From NCBI GenBank assembly GCA_947476645.1, contig CANJRM010000016.1, positions 1 through 46,579 on the forward strand: 46,579 nucleotides of DNA. Direction: 5' to 3'. The notes beneath the pieces were generated by a model. The model made no database searches and was not told where the DNA came from. It was given only the letters and a program-made list of their open reading frames with translations. Below are positions 40,197-46,579 of the stretch, one piece after another; within the stretch, counting starts at the first letter, position 1; every line of letters starts with the position of its first letter. This DNA is from Bacteroidota bacterium. Lineage in GTDB: Bacteria > Bacteroidota > Bacteroidia > Chitinophagales > LD1. The position numbers and the translations under genes were made by a program.

Positions 40197-40777
40197 TGGC
40201 AGATAAAGAATACTACGCCCATCCAACCGCCATTGTTGACGAGGGTTGTACCATCGGCAAAGGCACAAAGATTTGGCACTTCAGTCATATCATGAGTAAT
40301 TGCGTAATTGGTGAGAATTGCAATTTTGGTCAGAACGTTGTTGTAAGTCCCGAAGTTGTTTTAGGTAATAATGTAAAGGTGCAGAACAATGTTTCTATCT
40401 ATACCGGAGTTACTTGTGAGGATGATGTTTTCCTTGGACCAAGTTGTGTTTTTACCAATGTAACTAATCCAAGAAGCGGAGTAAATAGGAGAGGACAATA
40501 TTCAAAAACAACCGTGAAACACGGGGCAAGTATTGGAGCAAATGCAACCATCGTTTGCGGAAATGATATTGGTGAGTTTGCTTTTATTGGAGCTGGTGCA
40601 GTGGTTACAAAAGATATTCCGGCTTATGCTTTAGTTGTTGGCAATCCATCTAAACAAATTGGATGGATGAGCGAGTTTGGTCATCGTTTGAGTTTTAACA
40701 AGGATGGAATAGCAATTTGCGAAGAGAGTAAAGAGAAATATGAATTGAAGAATGGAGTGGTGAGGAAAATGGAATGA
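40196..40777 (+). CDS. Left-handed beta-helix N-acetyltransferase (WbpD/WlbB-like)
   Basis: 193 residues, mostly hexapeptide repeats ([51 protein letters not shown] ... [53 protein letters not shown]). KIWHFSHIM and [14 protein letters not shown] are typical of enzymes that acetylate the 3-amino group of UDP-2-acetamido-3-amino-2,3-dideoxy-glucuronate. It is a trimer using acetyl-CoA. It is the natural successor of the WbpE-like enzyme at 36782. The start overlaps the decarboxylase stop (TAATG). The last codons run into a palindromic repeat (40771-40856). Confidence 0.92.
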   Translation: MADKEYYAHPTAIVDEGCTIGKGTKIWHFSHIMSNCVIGENCNFGQNVVVSPEVVLGNNVKVQNNVSIYTGVTCEDDVFLGPSCVFTNVTNPRSGVNRRGQYSKTTVKHGASIGANATIVCGNDIGEFAFIGAGAVVTKDIPAYALVVGNPSKQIGWMSEFGHRLSFNKDGIAICEESKEKYELKNGVVRKME

Positions 40778-40856
40778 TGGAAGAATGGAATGGTGGAATA
40801 CCAAGGACAATCGAGGTATTTTGTATTTCCAATATTCCTGTATTCCATTCTTCCAT
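40771..40856. repeat. GGAATGATGG repeat element, copy 1
   Basis: GGAATGATGGAAGAATGGAA at 40771-40790 overlaps the stop codon of the acetyltransferase gene. ATGGAAGAATGGAAT (40777-40791) pairs perfectly with 40842-40856. The same 20-mer is at 44242-44261. Confidence 0.8.
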
Positions 40857-40890
40857 CTTCTATTGAATAAATAAAGAAAAAACGGAAAAC

Positions 40891-42183
40891 ATGGTAGAGC
40901 AGTTATTAAAGAAAGAGAAAAAACTCGCAGTTATAGGTCTTGGCTATGTGGGCTTGCCTATTGCACTGGAGTTTGCAAAGAAAATTTCGGTCATCGGTTT
41001 TGATATCAATCAAAAACGTGTTGACCTGATGAAAAATAAAATTGACCCGAGCAATGAATTGGATTCATCGGCATTTGATGGTGCTGATATTTTATTTACC
41101 GCAAACATTGATGAATTAAAGCAGGCCAACTTTTTCATTGTGGCTGTTCCTACACCGGTAGATAAGCACAATGTTCCTGATTTAAAACCTGTGCTGGCTG
41201 CTTCTACTACCATTGGCAAAGCGTTGAAGAAGGGCGACTATGTAGTTTTCGAATCAACGGTATATCCCGGTTGCACCGAAGAAGATTGTTTGCCGGTAAT
41301 TGAAAAAGTTTCGGGTTTGAGTTTGAAGAACGGAGATTTCAAACTCGGTTATTCTCCTGAGAGAATTAATCCCGGAGATAAAGAACATACGATTACAAAA
41401 ATCAGGAAAGTGGTTTCAGGAAGTGATGCAGATGCACTCGATGTAATTGCGCGCACGTATGAAATTATTGTAACCGCAGGAACACACCGTGCTTCATCTA
41501 TCAAAGTAGCCGAAGCGGCCAAAATTATTGAGAACACACAGCGCGATTTGAATATTGCCTTGATGAATGAGCTCTCGCGCATTTTTGATTTAATGGGTAT
41601 CAATACTTATGAAGTACTCGAAGCTGCCGGAACCAAATGGAACTTCTTAAAATTCTATCCCGGTCTTGTTGGCGGACATTGTATTGGTGTTGACCCTTAC
41701 TATCTTACTTACAAATCAAATTCGCTTGGGTATAATCCTGAAGTGATTTTAGCGGGGAGAAGAATTAATGATGATATGGGTGCACACGTAGCGCGTAAAC
41801 TTGTTCAGCAATTGATTAAAGCACATAAACAGATTGATGCTACACGTGTATTGGTAATGGGTGCTACATTTAAAGAAAACGTAAGTGATATTCGCAACAG
41901 TAAAGTGGTGGATGTAATCAGAGAATTGAAACACTATTCGGTAAACACAGAAGTGGTTGACCCATTGGCTGATGCTGAAGAGTTTCATGAAGAATACGGT
42001 ATTCATTTACAGAAAGAATACGGAAAGGATTACGATGCCGTAATTGTGGCTGTAAACCACGAACAGTTTACTGATTTGAATGATGATTTCTTCAAAAAAT
42101 TTTTGAAGCCCGATGGAATTGTGGTGGATGTAAAAGGCGATTTGAGAAACAAGATTAAAGAGTTTAAATACTGGTCGCTGTAA
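40891..42183 (+). CDS. UDP-N-acetylhexosamine 6-dehydrogenase (TviB/WbpO-like)
   Basis: A 430-residue nucleotide-sugar dehydrogenase. The NAD loop is AVIGLGYVGLPIALEF (about 13-28). Further blocks are VPTPVDKHNVPDLKPV, FESTVYPGCTEEDCLPV and AAKIIENTQRDLNIALMNELSRIF, and the catalytic Cys lies in GLVGGHCIGVDPYYLTYKS. The GGHCIGVDPYYL form marks enzymes acting on UDP-GlcNAc or UDP-GalNAc rather than UDP-glucose (compare GGSCFPKD in the gene at 37918). It would give UDP-GalNAc-uronate with the epimerase at 43254, or UDP-GlcNAc-uronate for the WbpE/WbpD-like enzymes. It is separated from the acetyltransferase by a 113-bp palindromic repeat region. Confidence 0.92.
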   Translation: MVEQLLKKEKKLAVIGLGYVGLPIALEFAKKISVIGFDINQKRVDLMKNKIDPSNELDSSAFDGADILFTANIDELKQANFFIVAVPTPVDKHNVPDLKPVLAASTTIGKALKKGDYVVFESTVYPGCTEEDCLPVIEKVSGLSLKNGDFKLGYSPERINPGDKEHTITKIRKVVSGSDADALDVIARTYEIIVTAGTHRASSIKVAEAAKIIENTQRDLNIALMNELSRIFDLMGINTYEVLEAAGTKWNFLKFYPGLVGGHCIGVDPYYLTYKSNSLGYNPEVILAGRRINDDMGAHVARKLVQQLIKAHKQIDATRVLVMGATFKENVSDIRNSKVVDVIRELKHYSVNTEVVDPLADAEEFHEEYGIHLQKEYGKDYDAVIVAVNHEQFTDLNDDFFKKFLKPDGIVVDVKGDLRNKIKEFKYWSL

Positions 42184-42184
42184 A

Positions 42185-43252
42185 ATGAAAAAGATACTTA
42201 TCACCGGAGGAGCAGGATTCATTGGCTCGCATGTTGTAAGGTTATTTGTCAATAAATATCCCGACTATCAGATTTTTAATCTCGATAAACTGACTTACGC
42301 AGGCAATCTCGAAAACCTTAAAGACATTGAGAACAAAGCCAATTACAAATTTGTAAAAGGCGATATCACCGATGCAGACTTCATCAACAATTTATTTCAG
42401 CAGGAAAAATTTGATGCAGTGATTCACCTCGCTGCCGAAAGCCATGTGGACAGAAGTATTTCAAACCCTTTAGAGTTTGTTCAAACCAATGTAATCGGCA
42501 CGGTTAATTTATTGAACGTGGCGAAACATGCCTGGGGTTGTTCTAAAGATAAATCTCTACCTGCTGATAAAAAATTCTATCACGTTTCTACCGATGAAGT
42601 TTACGGAAGTTTAGGTGATGAAGGATTGTTTACCGAAGAAACAGCTTACGACCCGCATAGTCCTTACTCTGCAAGCAAAGCAGCAAGCGACCATTTTGTT
42701 CGCGCTTATTTCGATACGTATAATTTGCCGGTGGTTATTTCTAATTGCAGTAACAATTACGGCCCTAATCACTTTCCCGAGAAGTTGATTCCGCTTTGCA
42801 TTCATAATATCAAGAACAACAAACCACTGCCTATTTATGGTAAAGGCGAAAACGTGCGTGACTGGTTATTTGTAGAAGACCACGCCAATGCCATTGATGT
42901 TATTTTTCATAACGCAAAACTCGGAAGCACTTACAATATTGGCGGACATAACGAATGGACTAACATTGATGTGATTCGTTTACTCTGCAAAATAATGGAT
43001 AAGAAATTAGGAAGGGCAGCAGGAGAAAATGAAAAGCTAATCACTTTTGTAAAGGACAGAGCCGGTCACGATTTGCGCTATGCTATTGATTCATCTAAAC
43101 TTCAAAATGAATTAGGATGGAAACCATCTTTGCAATTTGAAGAAGGTTTAGGAAAAACAGTGGATTGGTATTTGGCAAATGAAGAATGGCTGAGTCATGT
43201 TACGAGTGGAGACTATCAGAAGTATTATGAGCAGCAATATGTAACGAGATAA
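42185..43252 (+). CDS. rfbB: dTDP-glucose 4,6-dehydratase
   Basis: A 355-residue extended short-chain dehydrogenase. The NAD loop is ITGGAGFIGSHVVRLF (5-20). HLAAESHVDRSI and STDEVYGSLGDEGLFTEE carry the catalytic Asp-Glu pair (DE in TDEVYG). The active Tyr and Lys are in PYSASKAASDHFVRAY. NCSNNYGPNHFPEKLIP, VRDWLFVEDHANAID and YNIGGHNEWTN are diagnostic. It makes dTDP-4-keto-6-deoxyglucose, precursor of rhamnose, fucosamine-type or amino sugars. No rfbA, rfbC or rfbD is in the window, so the final sugar is unknown. The start is 1 bp after the preceding stop. Confidence 0.95.
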   Translation: MKKILITGGAGFIGSHVVRLFVNKYPDYQIFNLDKLTYAGNLENLKDIENKANYKFVKGDITDADFINNLFQQEKFDAVIHLAAESHVDRSISNPLEFVQTNVIGTVNLLNVAKHAWGCSKDKSLPADKKFYHVSTDEVYGSLGDEGLFTEETAYDPHSPYSASKAASDHFVRAYFDTYNLPVVISNCSNNYGPNHFPEKLIPLCIHNIKNNKPLPIYGKGENVRDWLFVEDHANAIDVIFHNAKLGSTYNIGGHNEWTNIDVIRLLCKIMDKKLGRAAGENEKLITFVKDRAGHDLRYAIDSSKLQNELGWKPSLQFEEGLGKTVDWYLANEEWLSHVTSGDYQKYYEQQYVTR

Positions 43253-43253
43253 G

Positions 43254-44240
43254 ATGTTCGACACCAAATACCATTCAAAAGACATATCACAACACTCCTT
43301 CCTCATAACCGGAGGTGCGGGCTTCATCGGTTCTAATATTACAGAGTATTTATTGAAGTATGGTGCTAAGAAAGTTCGTGTGTTTGATAATCTCGCTACC
43401 GGACGGCTTTCGAATATTGAAGTATTTAATACCAATCCGGCATTTGAATTTATTGAAGGCGATTTGCGCAATCTGAACGATTGCCGCAAGGCATGTGAAG
43501 GAATTGATTTTGTTTCGCATCAGGCTGCGCTTGGCTCTGTTCCGCGCTCTATTAATGAACCGTGGAACACCAACGATGTAAATGTAGGTGGCTTTGTCAA
43601 TATGATTTCTGCGGCTAAAGATGCCGGGGTAAAGAATTTTGTTTACGCTTCTTCTTCTTCGGTGTATGGCGATGAACAAAGCCTGCCGAAAGTAGAAGAG
43701 AAAATAGGCAAACAGCTTTCGCCTTATGCGGTGAGCAAATACACCAATGAAATTTATGCTGATGTTTTTAAGAAGGTGTATGGCATGAAAATAATTGGTC
43801 TGCGTTACTTCAACATCTTCGGACCAAAGCAGGACCCTGCGGGACAATACGCTGCGGTTATTCCTTTGTTTGTTTCAAAAATTATGAAACGCGAAGAAGT
43901 GTTTATTGATGGCGATGGAGAACAAACCCGCGATTTTACTTTTGTAGAAAATGCTGTGCAGGCAAACGTGCGCGCTATGCTTTGTGAGAACAAAGATGCC
44001 TTTGGGCAGGTGTTTAATATAGCAGTAGGAGAGAACTTCTCGGTTAATCAGCTTTATACTTCCATACAACAATTACTCAACAGCAATCATCCTGCAACTT
44101 ACCGCGCTACACGCGCGGGTGATGTGCGCAATTCACTGGCTGATATATCTAAAGCAAAAAACCTTTTGGGCTACAAACCCGAGTTTGATTTTAAAGCGGG
44201 TATTGCGCTTACGGTGGAATACTTTAGAGAGAAGGGGTAA
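43254..44240 (+). CDS. UDP-N-acetylglucosamine 4-epimerase-like enzyme (WbpP/TviC-like)
   Basis: A 328-residue extended short-chain dehydrogenase. The NAD loop is LITGGAGFIGSNITEYL (about 17-33), then VFDNLATGRLSNIE, HQAALGSVPRSINEPWNTNDVN and the active YAVSK (PYAVSKYTNEIYADVF). RYFNIFGPKQDPAGQYAAVIPLFV and DGEQTRDFTFVENAV match WbpP/TviC, which interconvert UDP-GlcNAc (or its uronate) with the galacto form. Together with the TviB-like dehydrogenase it could give UDP-GalNAc-uronate as in Vi antigen. Last gene of the unit, 1 bp after rfbB, and followed directly by a copy of the GGAATGATGG repeat. Confidence 0.92.
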   Translation: MFDTKYHSKDISQHSFLITGGAGFIGSNITEYLLKYGAKKVRVFDNLATGRLSNIEVFNTNPAFEFIEGDLRNLNDCRKACEGIDFVSHQAALGSVPRSINEPWNTNDVNVGGFVNMISAAKDAGVKNFVYASSSSVYGDEQSLPKVEEKIGKQLSPYAVSKYTNEIYADVFKKVYGMKIIGLRYFNIFGPKQDPAGQYAAVIPLFVSKIMKREEVFIDGDGEQTRDFTFVENAVQANVRAMLCENKDAFGQVFNIAVGENFSVNQLYTSIQQLLNSNHPATYRATRAGDVRNSLADISKAKNLLGYKPEFDFKAGIALTVEYFREKG

Positions 44241-44241
44241 T

Positions 44242-44326
44242 GGAATGATGGAAGAATGGAACGTTGGGAATACAAAAATTCCGTTTTTGTCTTTTCATAC
44301 ACTATTCCATCATTCCATTCTTCCAC
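44242..44326. repeat. GGAATGATGG repeat element, copy 2
   Basis: The 20-mer GGAATGATGGAAGAATGGAA begins 1 bp after the epimerase stop. A reordered inverted version (TTCCATCATTCCATTCTTCC) follows near 44305-44324. Both copies sit at the 3' ends of genes in this operon. Confidence 0.8.
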
Positions 44327-44354
44327 TGCTTTTAAATTCCACTATTCCACTCCT

Positions 44355-44508
44355 CTACTTCCTCCCCTTCATCAACTCCTTCACCATTCCGTTTTCAACG
44401 CGTGTGTCAAGTAAGCGCAGAAGATTCATGTGCTTCTCGTAATGCTTCAACACGCTATCATTCTGCGGAATTGTAAAAATAATTTTAAGAATACCTTCAT
44501 TCTCAATA
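44355..44508 (-). pseudogene. 3' remnant of an unidentified minus-strand gene
   Basis: A minus-strand frame reads YIENEGILKIIFTIPQND, then HYEKHMNLLRLLDTRVENG, then MVKELMKGRK and TAG (44355-44357). It has the look of real coding sequence and a natural C-terminus, but it has no ATG before HMNLL, and upstream it runs into the 5' part of the OLD-type gene on the other strand, where it stops. It is best read as the C-terminal ~51 residues of a gene truncated by a deletion or insertion. Family not recognised. Confidence 0.5.
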
Positions 44509-44538
44509 TATCGTTTTTCAGACCTAGATAAAGATTTT

Positions 44539-46068
44539 TTGGGTATTTATCCTTCTATAGAAAATCTAGATATCTCAAAGCGAAATATTTTTCACATGTA
44601 TGGTGATCCTCCGGCAATAATTAAGGCTCAATTTGAAAATGGAGTTTATTGCGACATTTATATCGGAGATTTGGCAGAAGTTTTTGCAGTAATCTTTAAT
44701 AAAGACGGGGCTAATGTTGCATCAAAAATGTTTGCAAGGCAGCTTAAGTTAAAACCCATTCATATTTTGCCACAAATAGGCCCTTTATTGAGAAAGGAAC
44801 AGCCGCTTAAGATCACTACAGTGCAAAAAAATCTTGATACATACTTAAGTTCAAGGCATTTCAGGAATCAATTACACTATTACAATCCCTATTTTGAAAG
44901 GTTTAAGCAATTAGCCGAGAGAACTTGGAAAGGATTACAAATAAAGGACTTGAGTTATCCGAGTAGCGAGAACGATGGTTTTTCGCTATATATAAGGGAT
45001 CAAGCATTTACAGCAGAAATTGGTTGGATGGGGCACGGTTTGCAAATGTGGTTGCAAACAATTTGGTTTTTATCTCGCTGTAGTAAAGATTCTACTGTTA
45101 TCCTTGATGAACCGGATGTTTATATGCATGCAGATTTACAAAGACGACTCATTAGACTTATCAAAAACGAGTTCAAGCAAATAATGATTGCAACTCACTC
45201 TATAGAGATTATGTCTGAGGTTGAGGCTGAAAATATTTTGCCCATAGATAATACTAAAGCAAAGATCTCTTATGCTAATAAACTACCTATAGTTCAAAAA
45301 ATTATAGATAATATCGGTAGCGTTCATAACATAGATGTAGCTCGAATTTTCTCCTATAAAAAATTTCTGATCGTTGAAGGTGATAAGGATGATGTAAAAA
45401 TTCTAAGTATTTTTCAGAGTAAAATTTTCCCTTCAACATTTGAACCGTTTGATATTTTGCCTAAAACTTTTGTAGGGGGATGGGGTGGGTGGCAAAGAGT
45501 AATCGGGTCCCATAAAGTTTTTAAAGATAACAAATCGCAACTTACAACTTTTTGCATTTTCGATTCAGACTATCATACAGAAAAAGAAAAATCAGATAGA
45601 TTAAAAGAGGCAAAGGAACTTGATATGAATGTACATATTTGGTCTAAAAAGGAAATTGAAAACTTCGTATTAGTACCTTCTTGTATTTTAAGAACTATAG
45701 AAAAAGGCAAAAAATCAAGCAACCAAGTTACATTGAAAGATGTTGAAGATAAATTAGCCGAAATCTGTGATGAATTAAAGCAAGAAGTTGTAGATAATTA
45801 TGCAACCGAGATTCAAAATCGAGAGAAAGAAATCTCTACAAAAACAGCAAATCAACGAGCACGTATAGTTGTTGACGAATACTGGAACCAACAAAAATTT
45901 TCTATTATTCCTGGTAAAGATGCAATTTCTAAACTCAGTGCTTGGACAAACCAAGTATTTAAGTTCAACCTGTCATCATACAAACTTGCACGGGAACTGT
46001 ATTTAACTGAACTTGACAGTGAAATTGTAAAACTTGTTACTTGTATCGAGAATAACACTGGTTTTTAG
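44539..46068 (+). CDS. OLD-family ATPase/TOPRIM nuclease, N-terminally truncated
   Basis: A 509-residue frame with a TTG start; the first ATG is at 44596. Residues 190-197 (DEPDVYMH) are the Walker B/D-loop of OLD-type ATPases, with the H-loop ATHSIEIMSE at 218-227. The TOPRIM part carries LIVEGDKDD (277-285, Glu280) and FCIFDSDYH (338-346, DxD at 342-344), the metal sites for DNA cleavage. The Walker A P-loop that should come before residue 1 is missing: the frame upstream is open to 44443 but has no such motif. About 60-100 residues seem lost, so it is probably inactive, or starts at a rearranged junction. OLD proteins act in phage defence (for example GajA of Gabija). A Doc-type gene follows after 14 bp. 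Confidence 0.8.
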   Translation: MGIYPSIENLDISKRNIFHMYGDPPAIIKAQFENGVYCDIYIGDLAEVFAVIFNKDGANVASKMFARQLKLKPIHILPQIGPLLRKEQPLKITTVQKNLDTYLSSRHFRNQLHYYNPYFERFKQLAERTWKGLQIKDLSYPSSENDGFSLYIRDQAFTAEIGWMGHGLQMWLQTIWFLSRCSKDSTVILDEPDVYMHADLQRRLIRLIKNEFKQIMIATHSIEIMSEVEAENILPIDNTKAKISYANKLPIVQKIIDNIGSVHNIDVARIFSYKKFLIVEGDKDDVKILSIFQSKIFPSTFEPFDILPKTFVGGWGGWQRVIGSHKVFKDNKSQLTTFCIFDSDYHTEKEKSDRLKEAKELDMNVHIWSKKEIENFVLVPSCILRTIEKGKKSSNQVTLKDVEDKLAEICDELKQEVVDNYATEIQNREKEISTKTANQRARIVVDEYWNQQKFSIIPGKDAISKLSAWTNQVFKFNLSSYKLARELYLTELDSEIVKLVTCIENNTGF

Positions 46069-46082
46069 CCTAACTTATTGAT

Positions 46083-46579
46083 ATGATAGAAATAAAAACG
46101 GAAGAGGCAGTAGTAAAAATCCTTGAAACAAAGGATATAGTAAAATTGCACGAAGAACTTAGTGGACATGAGGCTATTTTAGCATTAAATCCTGAGCCCA
46201 TCAGTCCAAGAGGTGTAAAAAATATGCATTTATTAGAAAGTGCTGTAAGTCGTCAATTAACAGGTTCAGGCTCTTACTATAAGTATGCTAATCCGTTCTC
46301 TAATTGTGCTTCCTTGCTTTATGGAATTATTAATAACCATCCATTTCATAATGGTAATAAAAGAGCTGCTTTACTAACTTTAATGCTCCATTTGTATCGT
46401 AATGGTTATTACGTAGAACCTCAAATAGGTAATGCTGTTTTATATGAATTTTTGAGGAAAGCAGCAGCACATACTCTAAACGAATATGAAAAAGTCGTTG
46501 GTTATAGAGGTTTTTTTGCCAAAATAAAATACAAAGCAAAAAAGTTTACAGATGATGAAGAGGTGTTATTTATAGAATA
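46083..46579 (+). CDS. Doc/Fic-family protein (3' end outside window)
   Basis: My own translation from the ATG at 46083 gives 165 codons open to the right edge. The signature HPFHNGNKRAA (residues about 86-96) matches the Doc form HPFxNxNKR. Doc phosphorylates EF-Tu, while classical Fic AMPylators have GNGR. Before it are ESAVSRQLTGSGSYYKYANPFSNCASLLYGIINN, the helices that lead into the loop; after it, LTLMLHLYRNGYYVEP. No antitoxin gene is visible between the OLD-type gene and this one (14 bp apart), and no inhibitory (S/T)xxxE(G/N) helix is seen in the part available. A toxin or effector role is inferred from the family. Confidence 0.82.
   Translation, partial: MIEIKTEEAVVKILETKDIVKLHEELSGHEAILALNPEPISPRGVKNMHLLESAVSRQLTGSGSYYKYANPFSNCASLLYGIINNHPFHNGNKRAALLTLMLHLYRNGYYVEPQIGNAVLYEFLRKAAAHTLNEYEKVVGYRGFFAKIKYKAKKFTDDEEVLFIE

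Overview
The window reads as a chromosomal segment of a member of the Bacteroidota, probably an environmental lineage near Chitinophagia/Sphingobacteriia. The evidence is a set of secreted proteins with type IX secretion (T9SS) type A and type B C-terminal sorting domains, SprB-like repeats, a TonB receptor, a GSCFA protein, and TTTG-N20-TAnnTT(T/A)G promoter-like pairs. The rank below phylum is inference. I saw no rRNA, tRNA, CRISPR array, IS element or phage gene.

Region by region. (1) 1-8.4 kb: an edge-truncated secreted haem/copper-monooxygenase-like protein; thrB-thrC (threonine synthesis); a small periplasmic protein; a cystathionine beta-synthase plus BtuF-like pair; and a T9SS cargo protein. 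(2) 8.4-12.4 kb: a 32-codon ORF with its own promoter and terminator, then a two-gene unit of surface proteins. (3) 12.4-14.3 kb, module A: AraC-type DNA-binding protein, short ORF with 14-residue repeats, 323-aa protein of unknown function, terminator. (4) 14.3-21 kb: carboxylesterase-like alpha/beta hydrolase, PhoD-like T9SS phosphatase, TPR protein, YciI-like protein, GSCFA protein, and infC with a non-ATG start. (5) 21-30.2 kb: two giant repeat-rich T9SS cargo proteins and a small secreted protein. (6) 30.2-31.75 kb: a candidate ~70-nt small RNA, then module B, which repeats the design of module A with unrelated sequences (small DNA-binding-like protein, short ORF with 14-residue repeats, 229-aa protein, terminator). 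(7) 31.8-36.7 kb: TonB receptor unit, DoxX-like membrane protein, outer-membrane beta-barrel. (8) 36.8-44.2 kb: a tight plus-strand nucleotide-sugar operon of seven genes. Its products fit UDP-xylose/glucuronate, dTDP-4-keto-6-deoxyglucose and N-acetylated or aminated uronic acid supply for a capsule or O-antigen. No glycosyltransferase or flippase lies in the window. (9) 44.2-46.6 kb: a scarred accessory end, with a 3' remnant of a minus-strand gene abutting an OLD-type ATPase/TOPRIM gene that lacks its Walker A region, followed by a Doc/Fic gene running off the edge.

The most interesting signal is the pair of modules A and B. In each, a small regulator-like gene adjoins a 42-bp tandem array that is open as a 14-residue-repeat ORF, and 12-18 bp further on lies a leaderless protein of unknown function and then a terminator. 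Array B carries inverted repeats whose two arms change together between units, which suggests selection on nucleic-acid structure as well as, or instead of, the peptide. Each module also has a 16-bp perfect palindrome in its control region. A second theme is an ~85-bp leader shared by two distant genes of the surface-protein region.
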